Translations under genes and position numbers: made by a program
Shown: in pieces, positions 1-5,935 of the stretch
How the letters are laid out: each line of letters opens with the position of its first letter
Numbering within the stretch: position 1 is the first letter of the stretch
From: Gammaproteobacteria bacterium
GTDB taxonomy: Bacteria; Pseudomonadota; Gammaproteobacteria; Chromatiales; Chromatiaceae
Reading direction: 5' to 3'
NCBI GenBank assembly: GCA_030594925.1
Contig: JAUVEG010000025.1
Span: 1 to 10,556 of the forward strand
DNA length: 10,556 bases
Notes under the pieces: model-generated
The model's database searches: none
What the model was told of the DNA's origin: nothing
The model's input: the letters and a program-made list of their open reading frames with translations, nothing else

Positions 1-27
1 TCCTGTAGGAGCGGCCTTCTGGCCGCG
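1..27. repeat. REP-like palindrome at window edge
   Basis: The segment contains a perfect 6-bp stem (GCGGCC at 11-16, GGCCGC at 21-26) with a TTCT loop, preceded by TGTAGGA and followed by GAAA. The TGTAGGAGCGGCC...GCGAA layout resembles the REP (repetitive extragenic palindromic) sequences common between genes in Pseudomonas and related gammaproteobacteria. The element may continue to the left of the window. It lies about 280 bases past the uvrD stop, so it is unlikely to be that gene's own terminator. The family assignment is from memory of the motif, not from a search. Confidence 0.6.
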
Positions 28-309
28 AAATAGAGGCCGTCAGACAGGTGGTTATTAAGAATCTACCGACCAACATTTAACGCAGACAGAGCCAGAGAAA
101 AATTGTAGTTGGCGATAATCCGATTAGATTTTCAAACTGTAGGATTCTACAGGGTAAATTTACAAAATTTGTAATTCCAAGGATAAAACATATATTCAAT
201 GCAGGAATGAATAAAGGAATAATTATTAAATTATATTAAATACTGTATTCAATAAGAAATACATAATAATCTTTATAAAGTAGTTCACAGGCTAAGTGAC
301 GATAGCAAA
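28..309. other. AT-rich gene-free stretch downstream of uvrD
   Basis: I see no credible coding region or RNA gene here. The stretch is visibly much richer in A and T than the flanking genes, especially from 150 to 280. It holds two perfect small palindromes: CTGTAG/CTACAG (137-142 and 147-152, loop GATT) and TTACAAA/TTTGTAA (160-166 and 168-174, one-base loop). Only a weak 4-bp hairpin (285-288 with 296-299) lies directly after the uvrD stop, so no convincing intrinsic terminator is visible. Confidence 0.5.
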
Positions 310-2451
310 TCAGCTTAAATTCGCATAGTTGACAACAAGCCATTTCACACCAGCCTCCTCGAAATTGACCTGTACCCGGGCGGCGGCGCCTTCCCCTTCA
401 CTATTCAGAATGACACCCTCGCCGAATTTTGCATGGGTCACCTGCTGCCCAAGACGAAACTGCCCTTCGTTATAAGATACTGATACTGGTATATAGGGCC
501 GTGAAATTTGAGGTGTTGATCTGATCTCCAGCAGATACTGAGGCGGTATTTCACGAAGATATCGCGATGGCAACGGGTAGCTTTCACTGCCATGCAGTCT
601 ACGGCTTTCGGCATGACTGAGCGTCAAATGCTGCATTGCTCGTGTCATTCCAACGTAGCAGAGACGGCGCTCCTCTTCGAGCCGCTCAGGGTCATCTGCG
701 GACATACGATGGGGAAAGAGCCCCTCTTCGAGTCCTCCGATGAACACAACCGGGAACTCCAGCCCCTTGGCTGAGTGAAGCGTCATCAGCTGCACACACT
801 CTTCATACTCCTGTCCCTGGTTTTCACCGGCCTCGAGTGAAGCATGAGCGAGAAAAGCATCCAGATCACTCAGTAGCTCATCTTCATGATTGATAAACTG
901 GCGTGCTGCATTGATTATCTCGTCCAGGTTTTCTATACGGTCCTGCCCTTTCCCGTCGCGGCTTTTTTTAAAGTGATCCCTTAATCCTGAAATATCAATG
1001 ATCCTGGAGATGTTTTCGTGGAATGGTATATCATCCTGAGAGGCACGATTTTCTTCTATGAGAGCAATGAAATGCTGTATTGCATTCGCTGCCCTCGACG
1101 GCATAGCGCCGCCCTGCTTCAGTTCAACTGATGCCTGCCACATAGAGCATGAAAATTCGCGTGCATGCAGACGTATTGTGTCGAGCGTTCGCGGCCCAAT
1201 ACCTCGCGGAGGTTGATTGACCGCACGCTCGAATGCGACATCGTCATGCTGGTTGTTGATAAGGCGTACGTATGCAAGTGCATCCTTGACCTCTGCGCGT
1301 TCAAAAAAACGCATTCCACCGTAGACGCGATACGGGATAGCCGTTTGGATCAACGCCTCTTCAAAAAGCCGGGACTGGGCTGATGTACGATACAGGATAG
1401 CGATCTCCGTGCGTTGCACCCCCTGCTCAATATGTTCCTGGATACGACCGATGACAAAGCGTGCTTCATCAACTTCATTGAAGGCTGAATAGAGGTGAAT
1501 GGGTTCACCGTCTCCATCATCGGTCCACAGATTTTTACCCAGGCGTGTCGGATTATGTTCGATGATTGCATTTGCAGCATTGAGAATATTTCCGCTTGAG
1601 CGATAATTTTGTTCCAGTTTGATTAAGATGGAGTCAGCATAATCACTCTGAAAATTGAGTATGTTCTCAACACGTGCGCCTCGCCAACCATAGATTGATT
1701 GGTCGTCATCACCAACGACAAAGAGTCGATTGTGAGTGCCCACTAACAGTCTGATCCAGGCATACTGTATGCTATTGGTATCCTGAAACTCATCAACCAG
1801 AATATGTGTGAAACGTTTACGGTAGTGTTCAAGTAGCTCCGGATTGTTTAGCCAGAGTTCATGCGATCGCAGCAACAGCTCTGCAAAATCAACCACACCA
1901 CCCCGTTTACAGGCATCTTCATACTCCTGGTAGATTCGAATCATCTGCTTTTGAAAAAAATCATCGCAGTCATCAATATGTTGTGGGCGTCGTCCCTCAT
2001 CTTTTTGTGCATTGATGAACCACTGTACCTGCCGTGGCGGCCATCTGGAGTCGTCGAGCTCGAGTGTTTTGAGGATTCGCTTGATGAGTCTGAACTGGTC
2101 ATCAGAGTCCATGATCTGGAATCCCTGCGCAAGACCGGCCTCCTTCCAGTGTGAACGCAGCAGTCGATGTGCAAGACCGTGAAAAGTACCAACCCACATG
2201 GCTCCTGAAGGTATTGTTAGCAACTCATCAATGCGTGAGCGCATCTCACGGGCTGCCTTATTGGTAAATGTAACTGCAAGAATATTCCAGCTTGGAACCT
2301 GCTCGACCTCGATCAACCACGCAATACGATGAACCAGCACACGGGTTTTACCGGAGCCGGCTCCGGCGAGCACCAGATGATGTCCGCCAGATGCTGTAAC
2401 TGCCTCACGCTGAGGGTCATTGAGTCCATCAAGTATATGGGATACATCCAT
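310..2451 (-). CDS. uvrD: DNA helicase II (UvrD), superfamily 1A 3'-5' helicase
   Basis: ATP-driven 3'-5' DNA helicase. In characterised relatives it removes the excised oligonucleotide with UvrABC in nucleotide excision repair and unwinds the nicked strand in MutHLS mismatch repair; cytoplasmic. The 713-residue product is close to the 720 of E. coli UvrD. Superfamily 1 motifs are intact and in order: Walker A GAGSGKT (30-36), motif Ia VTFTNKAA (60-67), Walker B DEFQD (220-224), motif III QSIYGWRGA (251-259), motif IV LEQNYRSS (279-286), GIGPRT (417-422), motif V TLHSAKGLEFP (557-567) and motif VI YVGMTRA (599-605). The C-terminus (about 665-713, HAKFGEG and KWLVVNYA) matches the UvrD Tudor-like domain that contacts RNA polymerase, which favours UvrD over Rep or PcrA. 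The ATG at 2451 is preceded by AAGTGAG about 8 bases upstream. UvrD is SOS-induced in E. coli, but I see no LexA-type CTG(N10)CAG box upstream. Nothing looks truncated or broken. Confidence 0.97.
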   Translation of the reverse strand: MDVSHILDGLNDPQREAVTASGGHHLVLAGAGSGKTRVLVHRIAWLIEVEQVPSWNILAVTFTNKAAREMRSRIDELLTIPSGAMWVGTFHGLAHRLLRSHWKEAGLAQGFQIMDSDDQFRLIKRILKTLELDDSRWPPRQVQWFINAQKDEGRRPQHIDDCDDFFQKQMIRIYQEYEDACKRGGVVDFAELLLRSHELWLNNPELLEHYRKRFTHILVDEFQDTNSIQYAWIRLLVGTHNRLFVVGDDDQSIYGWRGARVENILNFQSDYADSILIKLEQNYRSSGNILNAANAIIEHNPTRLGKNLWTDDGDGEPIHLYSAFNEVDEARFVIGRIQEHIEQGVQRTEIAILYRTSAQSRLFEEALIQTAIPYRVYGGMRFFERAEVKDALAYVRLINNQHDDVAFERAVNQPPRGIGPRTLDTIRLHAREFSCSMWQASVELKQGGAMPSRAANAIQHFIALIEENRASQDDIPFHENISRIIDISGLRDHFKKSRDGKGQDRIENLDEIINAARQFINHEDELLSDLDAFLAHASLEAGENQGQEYEECVQLMTLHSAKGLEFPVVFIGGLEEGLFPHRMSADDPERLEEERRLCYVGMTRAMQHLTLSHAESRRLHGSESYPLPSRYLREIPPQYLLEIRSTPQISRPYIPVSVSYNEGQFRLGQQVTHAKFGEGVILNSEGEGAAARVQVNFEEAGVKWLVVNYANLS

Positions 2452-2530
2452 AGTGAATACTCACTTAAGTAGCTTAGATTTCGAATTATCGTAGATTTGT
2501 TTCTATTTGGATAATGATACAACTATTCTG

Positions 2531-2560
2531 TTTTAGGTTATAGGTTTTAGGTTTTGGTTT
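2531..2560. repeat. Short TTTTAGG-type low-complexity tract
   Basis: Several degenerate copies of TTTTAGG/TTTTGG sit side by side next to the palindromic element, and the unit reappears on its other side (2733-2743). It may be slippage-derived sequence into which the element inserted. No coding potential is apparent. Confidence 0.45.
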
Positions 2561-2731
2561 GTAACTATTCAGCATGTTCAATAAAGCGCAAAACAGTCAC
2601 TTCTACCGGGTGTATCTGCAAGAAACGTTGGAGGCATGGATGCCGACACGAGTCTACATGGATGTATTCACGATGTTTTCTTGAGGATACACCCGGTAGC
2701 AGTGACGGTTCCGAATGTGATGAATAGTTAC
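2561..2731 (+). repeat. 171-bp MITE-like palindromic element (copy 1)
   Basis: Terminal inverted repeats of 20 bp (2561-2580 with 2712-2731) match at 16 of 20 positions, the outermost 11 perfectly (GTAACTATTCA / TGAATAGTTAC). Inside, long arms 2594-2625 and 2676-2707 are strongly complementary, sharing CTACCGGGTGTAT. The apex holds a small hairpin GGCATGGATGCC (2633-2644), a 4-base spacer and a core at 2649-2671 containing TACATGGATGTATTCAC. The same apex recurs in the element at 9110-9212. An 11-bp direct repeat, TAGGTTTTAGG, lies on each side (2541-2551, 2733-2743) and could be a target duplication or part of the local TTTTAGG-rich tract. No reading frame of useful length exists inside, so if mobile it would depend on proteins from elsewhere. 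It separates two divergent genes and could also be a structured RNA leader for nudF. Confidence 0.7.
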
Positions 2732-2818
2732 TTAGGTTTTAGGATGGCAGTTGCTAAACTTTAATGTAAGTGACTACTCGCTATCTGCCATGATTATCAG
2801 AAAAAAGGTGTTATCTGC

Positions 2819-2827
2819 TGGTATGAT
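2819..2827 (+). promoter_or_regulatory. Possible extended -10 promoter of nudF
   Basis: TGGTATGAT fits the extended -10 pattern TGnTATnAT of sigma-70 promoters. No good -35 hexamer lies 17 bases upstream (AGAAAA region), which extended -10 promoters can tolerate. The expected transcription start would fall at or within a few bases of the nudF ATG at 2834, implying a leaderless or nearly leaderless message. This agrees with the absence of a clear Shine-Dalgarno sequence before that ATG. The match is short and may be chance in an AT-rich spacer. Confidence 0.35.
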
Positions 2828-2833
2828 AATTTA

Positions 2834-3433
2834 ATGAAATGGTCGCTAGTAAGCAGGCAATCACTCTTCCAGGGGTTTTTTCGACTCTCGGAACTCAAGA
2901 TCACGCATCAACTCTTTGCTGGTGGTGAGAGTCCGCTGCTAACACGTGAGTTGCTGGAAAAGGGTGATGCTGTCGCACTGCTGCCTTATGATCCGGCGCG
3001 TGATGAGTTGGTTCTTGTTGAACAGTTTCGCATCGGAGCACTGGATGATCCTTCCGGTCCCTGGTTGATCGAAATTATTGCAGGCTACCAGGAGCCGCAT
3101 GAATCGCCGGAGAGTGTCGCTGTCAGGGAAGCAATGGAAGAGGCTGGGTGTCACATCACGCAGTTGCAATTTATACATCGCTACTACTCAACTCCCGGCG
3201 GAAGCAGTGAACAGATCCATCTCTATTTTGGATTGACCGACACATCGACTCTTGGTGGAGTTCATGGCCTTGAAGAGGAGGGAGAGGATATCAAGGTCAG
3301 GGTTGTCAGCAGCAAAACAGCATTTGAGTGGCTCGACCAGGGCAAGATTGATTCAGCGATGCCAACGATCGCGCTACAGTGGTTCAAGCTGCACCGTGAT
3401 GAGATTCGTGAGCAATGGTCACGGAGTATGTGA
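2834..3433 (+). CDS. nudF: ADP-ribose pyrophosphatase, Nudix family (NudF)
   Basis: Hydrolyses ADP-ribose to AMP and ribose-5-phosphate in the cytoplasm, which clears free ADP-ribose and feeds nucleotide salvage. The 199-residue length is near the 209 of E. coli NudF. A complete Nudix box is present: G84, E90, then REAMEEAG at 98-105, supplying the metal-binding glutamates. NudF-type surroundings are also visible: LVEQFR at 61-66, PWLIEIIAG at 76-84, STPGGSSE at 119-126 and a HGLEEEGEDI segment at 144-153, where E. coli NudF has a closely similar run. The C-terminal IALQWFKLH (179-187) is also characteristic. The first ATG is chosen because no upstream in-frame alternative exists and its N-terminus fits the family, although no good ribosome site is seen. 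In E. coli nudF sits in a tolC-nudF-cpdA neighbourhood; here it stands alone, divergent from uvrD and convergent with the patatin gene. Confidence 0.92.
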   Translation: MKWSLVSRQSLFQGFFRLSELKITHQLFAGGESPLLTRELLEKGDAVALLPYDPARDELVLVEQFRIGALDDPSGPWLIEIIAGYQEPHESPESVAVREAMEEAGCHITQLQFIHRYYSTPGGSSEQIHLYFGLTDTSTLGGVHGLEEEGEDIKVRVVSSKTAFEWLDQGKIDSAMPTIALQWFKLHRDEIREQWSRSM

Positions 3434-3462
3434 GGCGAAGGCTGAGCACAGCAGGCCTAATA

Positions 3463-3487
3463 ATAAGTAAGTGTTTACTTCGATTGA
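3463..3487 (+). repeat. Imperfect 25-bp direct repeat, left copy
   Basis: Matches the segment 3660-3684 at 20 of 25 positions by hand alignment, sharing ATAAGT, a central TACTTC and a terminal ATTGA. The two copies bracket the palindromic repeat at 3547-3606. Too diverged for a recent target duplication; may be shared ends of an old element. Confidence 0.4.
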
Positions 3488-3546
3488 GATCTCCTTATCA
3501 TCAAGCGAGGCTACGCCTCAGCCTGACTAAGCATGAAAAGGATCCT

Positions 3547-3606
3547 TATCTCTCGCCAAGACGCAAAGGGTTTTTCTTGGCGAGCTTAGCGCCTTTGCGA
3601 GAGATA
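3547..3606. repeat. Intergenic palindromic repeat with two alternative stems
   Basis: The left end (TATCTCTCGC, 3547-3556) is the exact reverse complement of the right end (GCGAGAGATA, 3597-3606), and CGCAAAG (3562-3568) pairs with CTTTGCG (3593-3599). In competition, CTCGCCAAG (3552-3560) pairs perfectly with CTTGGCGAG (3576-3584). The words CTTTGCG, CTTGGCG and GCGAGAG resemble a dispersed non-coding repeat I recall from many environmental bacteria, but I cannot confirm that. It may act as a transcription barrier between the convergent genes. Confidence 0.6.
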
Positions 3607-3659
3607 TTGTGAAAATTCGACTCATTTGTAAAGATGTTGGCCACACATCATTAAAACAG

Positions 3660-3684
3660 ATAAGTGAGCGACTACTTCTATTGA
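3660..3684 (+). repeat. Imperfect 25-bp direct repeat, right copy
   Basis: Partner of 3463-3487 (20 of 25 positions identical). It ends 11 bases before the stop codon of the patatin gene on the opposite strand. Its TAAGTGA word also occurs in three other gaps of the window. Confidence 0.4.
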
Positions 3685-3695
3685 TACCCCACATG

Positions 3696-4880
3696 CTATT
3701 GAGGAATGATAAATCCTGGAGGCGCCTTTTTCCAGGGGTAGCCGTCCACACCCATCTGATATCCCCGCTCATAAAGCTTAGTCATGTAGACGGGATCAAA
3801 ATCCTCTTTTGGCTCCTCGGTAAAATCCGGAGGGATATAGGCGAGATTGAATTCATTTCCATCGCGTTTCGTCAAAGCATAGATTTGGTAGAGATCGCCG
3901 ATGCCCTGTGTTCTGATCAATGAGTCGATGGTGCGCATGCCGATGGGCAGAAGATTGCGCTTCATGCCGAGATAGTTGGGATCCAGAAATGAGTTTCTGA
4001 TGACGTAGACATTGGGTTTACCCTTTACCTTGAGTATCCTTTTGATTTTTCGCCAGTCAATTGCTGCGGGGTAGACGAACACCTGGGATCCGGTGCCGCC
4101 GTCAACGTGCAATTCATCATAGAGGACGCCATTGGCTTCGACAGGGATAGAGACAGGAGGGAAAGCAACTGGAATGGATGCTGAAGCAAGCAGGATATCG
4201 TGAATCAACTCGACTTTATCACTCCTGTTGCTGGCGGCTATATACCCTATGTTCCAGATGACCGGACGACCGGCTTCAAGGTTGACGGTACCGATAAACA
4301 AACGCCGTCCCCTTTTGGTTTCCCTGGCGATGGCTTCGATCATCTCCACAGTGATATATTTTTTCAGCAATTTTTTCAATGGGTCGGTTTTAGCTATTGA
4401 GTCACCAAATGCGACAGCGATGACATTGCGTTTTATCGCTATATCTTTCGTTGATATAGTGGTGAAGACCTCCTTGAGCTGATCATCATAGTCGGATCCC
4501 AGAAATGCAAATGGAGCAGTCAGGGCGCCGGTGCTTACCCCGGTTACCATGGTGAATTCAGGGCGTGTCCCGGTTGCAGACCAACCCGCTAGCAATCCGG
4601 CGCCAAAGGCGCCATTGGCGCCGCCGCCGGAGATAGCAAGATAGTTATGTGGTTTGGCGTATATCCCTGAGAAGTTCCTACGAGCCTCCGAATCTTGCAT
4701 TTTCAGCAGCGATTCACGGGAGAATTTGGGCAACTCGTCACCCCAGAAACGACCATGTGGGACTTCTGTCAGTGCAGCCTCAGTAATGAGGTTTTTCGGA
4801 ACAGCGTGGTGCGCAGGAGCAGTAGCGCAACCCGCCAGCGTCACTACAAGGGAGATGGTGATGAGAGGGATGATCTTCAT
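3696..4880 (-). CDS. Patatin-like phospholipase, predicted lipoprotein
   Basis: Predicted serine acyl hydrolase acting on lipids at the cell envelope. The ATG at 4880 gives 394 residues beginning with MKIIPLITISLVVTLAGC: basic start, hydrophobic core and lipobox LAGC with lipidated Cys18. An upstream in-frame TTG (4901) would add seven polar residues and spoil the signal, so it is rejected. No strong ribosome site is seen for either. Patatin hallmarks are present: oxyanion-hole GGGANG (85-90), nucleophile elbow GVSTG with Ser116, and the Asp-Gly-Gly motif with Asp260 completing the Ser-Asp dyad. The residue after the lipidated Cys is Ala, not Asp, so in the E. coli Lol scheme it would be sent to the outer membrane. 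The gene follows the AmgK-like kinase by 59 bases on the same strand and ends the presumed operon. Its natural substrate cannot be told from the sequence; phospholipase, lysophospholipase or another acyl-ester hydrolase activity are all possible. Confidence 0.9.
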   Translation of the reverse strand: MKIIPLITISLVVTLAGCATAPAHHAVPKNLITEAALTEVPHGRFWGDELPKFSRESLLKMQDSEARRNFSGIYAKPHNYLAISGGGANGAFGAGLLAGWSATGTRPEFTMVTGVSTGALTAPFAFLGSDYDDQLKEVFTTISTKDIAIKRNVIAVAFGDSIAKTDPLKKLLKKYITVEMIEAIARETKRGRRLFIGTVNLEAGRPVIWNIGYIAASNRSDKVELIHDILLASASIPVAFPPVSIPVEANGVLYDELHVDGGTGSQVFVYPAAIDWRKIKRILKVKGKPNVYVIRNSFLDPNYLGMKRNLLPIGMRTIDSLIRTQGIGDLYQIYALTKRDGNEFNLAYIPPDFTEEPKEDFDPVYMTKLYERGYQMGVDGYPWKKAPPGFIIPQ

Positions 4881-4939
4881 AGGAGTTCTAACCTGGTCCA
4901 AAGTGTGGTTTGAAAGCCGCTTGACGCGAGTGAAATCTC

Positions 4940-5935
4940 TCAGCTGTTGCCTGATAATGCGGGGGCCACCCGGTTTTCGATGAATTTTCCTATCTCTTCC
5001 AGCTGCGGGTATCTTGGGACCATCTCCATGATGTATTCCAGCACCAGTGGAATATCATCGAGATATCCCTCTTTGCCGTCACGCCGATAGAGGCGGGCGA
5101 AGATGCCGGCGACCTTGATGTGCCTCTGTACACCCATGAGATCGAACCAGCGCTGAAATTTTGCTTCATCCTCCTGCGGCATCAGGCCTGATTGAATCGC
5201 CAGTTCACAGTAGCCTTCGGCCCAGGCATCGACCTGTTCGAGCGGCCAGCGGATATAGGCATCCTTCAGCAATGATACCAGGTCATAGGTGATGGGCCCG
5301 ATGACTGCATCCTGAAAATCAATGACGCCGGGGCCATGATTTGCAACTATCATCAAATTGCGGGAATGGTAGTCACGATGGACGAAATGCTGCGGTTGCT
5401 GAAGAGCATTGTCGATCAGCATGGCGAACAGCTGATCCAGCATGCGATTCTCTTCGTCGCTGAGAGTGAATCCAAGGTGTTTTTGACACAGCCATTCACG
5501 AAACAGCTCCAGCTCCATGCCGAGTAATGCCTCATCATAATACGGCAGATCATCTGTTTTTGTACAGGCCTGCATGGCTGAGAGAGCGCCAAGCGCGTCA
5601 CCGTAGAGTCTGGGCGCTGTCTCTTTATTGAGTTTTTCGAGATAGAGGGTATCGCCAAGGTCTTCGAGCAGCAGAAAACCCTGATGCAGATCCTCCGCAT
5701 GGATATGCGGTACATGCACCCCGGCAGTTTCAAGGCGTTTGCTGATGTCGACAAAAGGGCGGCAATCTTCGCGCGGTGGCGGCGCATCCATGGCGATGCG
5801 GGTGGCGCCATCTGCCAGGGTGACACGGAAATAACGGCGAAAGCTGGCATCGCCAAACAGCGGTTTGATGCTGTAGCCGTTGATGCCACAGTCGTTGGTT
5901 AGCCAGTGATTGAGCTGGGAGAGGCGTTCAGGCAT
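4940..5935 (-). CDS. amgK: AmgK-like cell-wall amino-sugar kinase (aminoglycoside phosphotransferase fold)
   Basis: Resembles AmgK of Pseudomonas, which phosphorylates MurNAc and GlcNAc at the anomeric carbon in peptidoglycan recycling that bypasses de novo UDP-MurNAc synthesis. The 331-residue length is close to P. putida AmgK. Kinase motifs: GDASFRRYFRV (28-38, nucleotide loop), LLLEDLGD (88-95, hinge), catalytic HRDYHSRN with Asp188 and Asn193, and metal-binding DFQDA from Asp206. The ATG at 5935 is preferred: it overlaps the pump stop by 8 bases (ATGCCTGA) and has a purine-rich AGAGAAGAG just upstream. The longer frame from 5995 would overlap the pump gene by 68 bases and adds residues unlike the family. 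The overlap implies translational coupling to the pump. MurU, the partner nucleotidyltransferase usually encoded next to amgK, is not in the window. Kinase fold is near certain; sugar specificity is inferred, and other small-molecule kinases of this fold remain possible. Confidence 0.8.
   Translation of the reverse strand: MPERLSQLNHWLTNDCGINGYSIKPLFGDASFRRYFRVTLADGATRIAMDAPPPREDCRPFVDISKRLETAGVHVPHIHAEDLHQGFLLLEDLGDTLYLEKLNKETAPRLYGDALGALSAMQACTKTDDLPYYDEALLGMELELFREWLCQKHLGFTLSDEENRMLDQLFAMLIDNALQQPQHFVHRDYHSRNLMIVANHGPGVIDFQDAVIGPITYDLVSLLKDAYIRWPLEQVDAWAEGYCELAIQSGLMPQEDEAKFQRWFDLMGVQRHIKVAGIFARLYRRDGKEGYLDDIPLVLEYIMEMVPRYPQLEEIGKFIENRVAPALSGNS

Larger units (their letters stand above)
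3434..3695. other. Convergent intergenic region rich in palindromes
   Basis: This gap lies between the nudF stop and the stop of the patatin gene on the other strand. It contains a small hairpin AAGTAA/TTACTT (3465-3470, 3475-3480), a GAGGC/GCCTC hairpin (3507-3511, 3515-3519), the larger repeat at 3547-3606 and two imperfect 25-bp direct repeats. Any could slow convergent transcription, but none has the GC stem plus T-run of a textbook intrinsic terminator. Open frames across it lack recognisable protein features. Confidence 0.5.

Noticed and set aside
2452..2560. LexA box or sigma-70 promoter for uvrD
   Set aside because: No CTG(N10)CAG palindrome is visible, and candidate -35/-10 pairs (for example TTGTAT and GATAAT) have unsuitable spacing.
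2561..2731. CRISPR array or integron attC site
   Set aside because: There is one palindromic unit, not a series of direct repeats with unique spacers, and no integrase or gene cassette is nearby.
3609..3923. 104-codon plus-strand open frame spanning the end of the patatin gene
   Set aside because: Most of it is antisense to patatin coding sequence and nothing in it resembles a known small protein.
4881..4901. TTG start for the patatin lipoprotein
   Set aside because: Adds seven polar and charged residues before a clean lipoprotein signal; the ATG at 4880 gives a standard signal of 17 residues before Cys.
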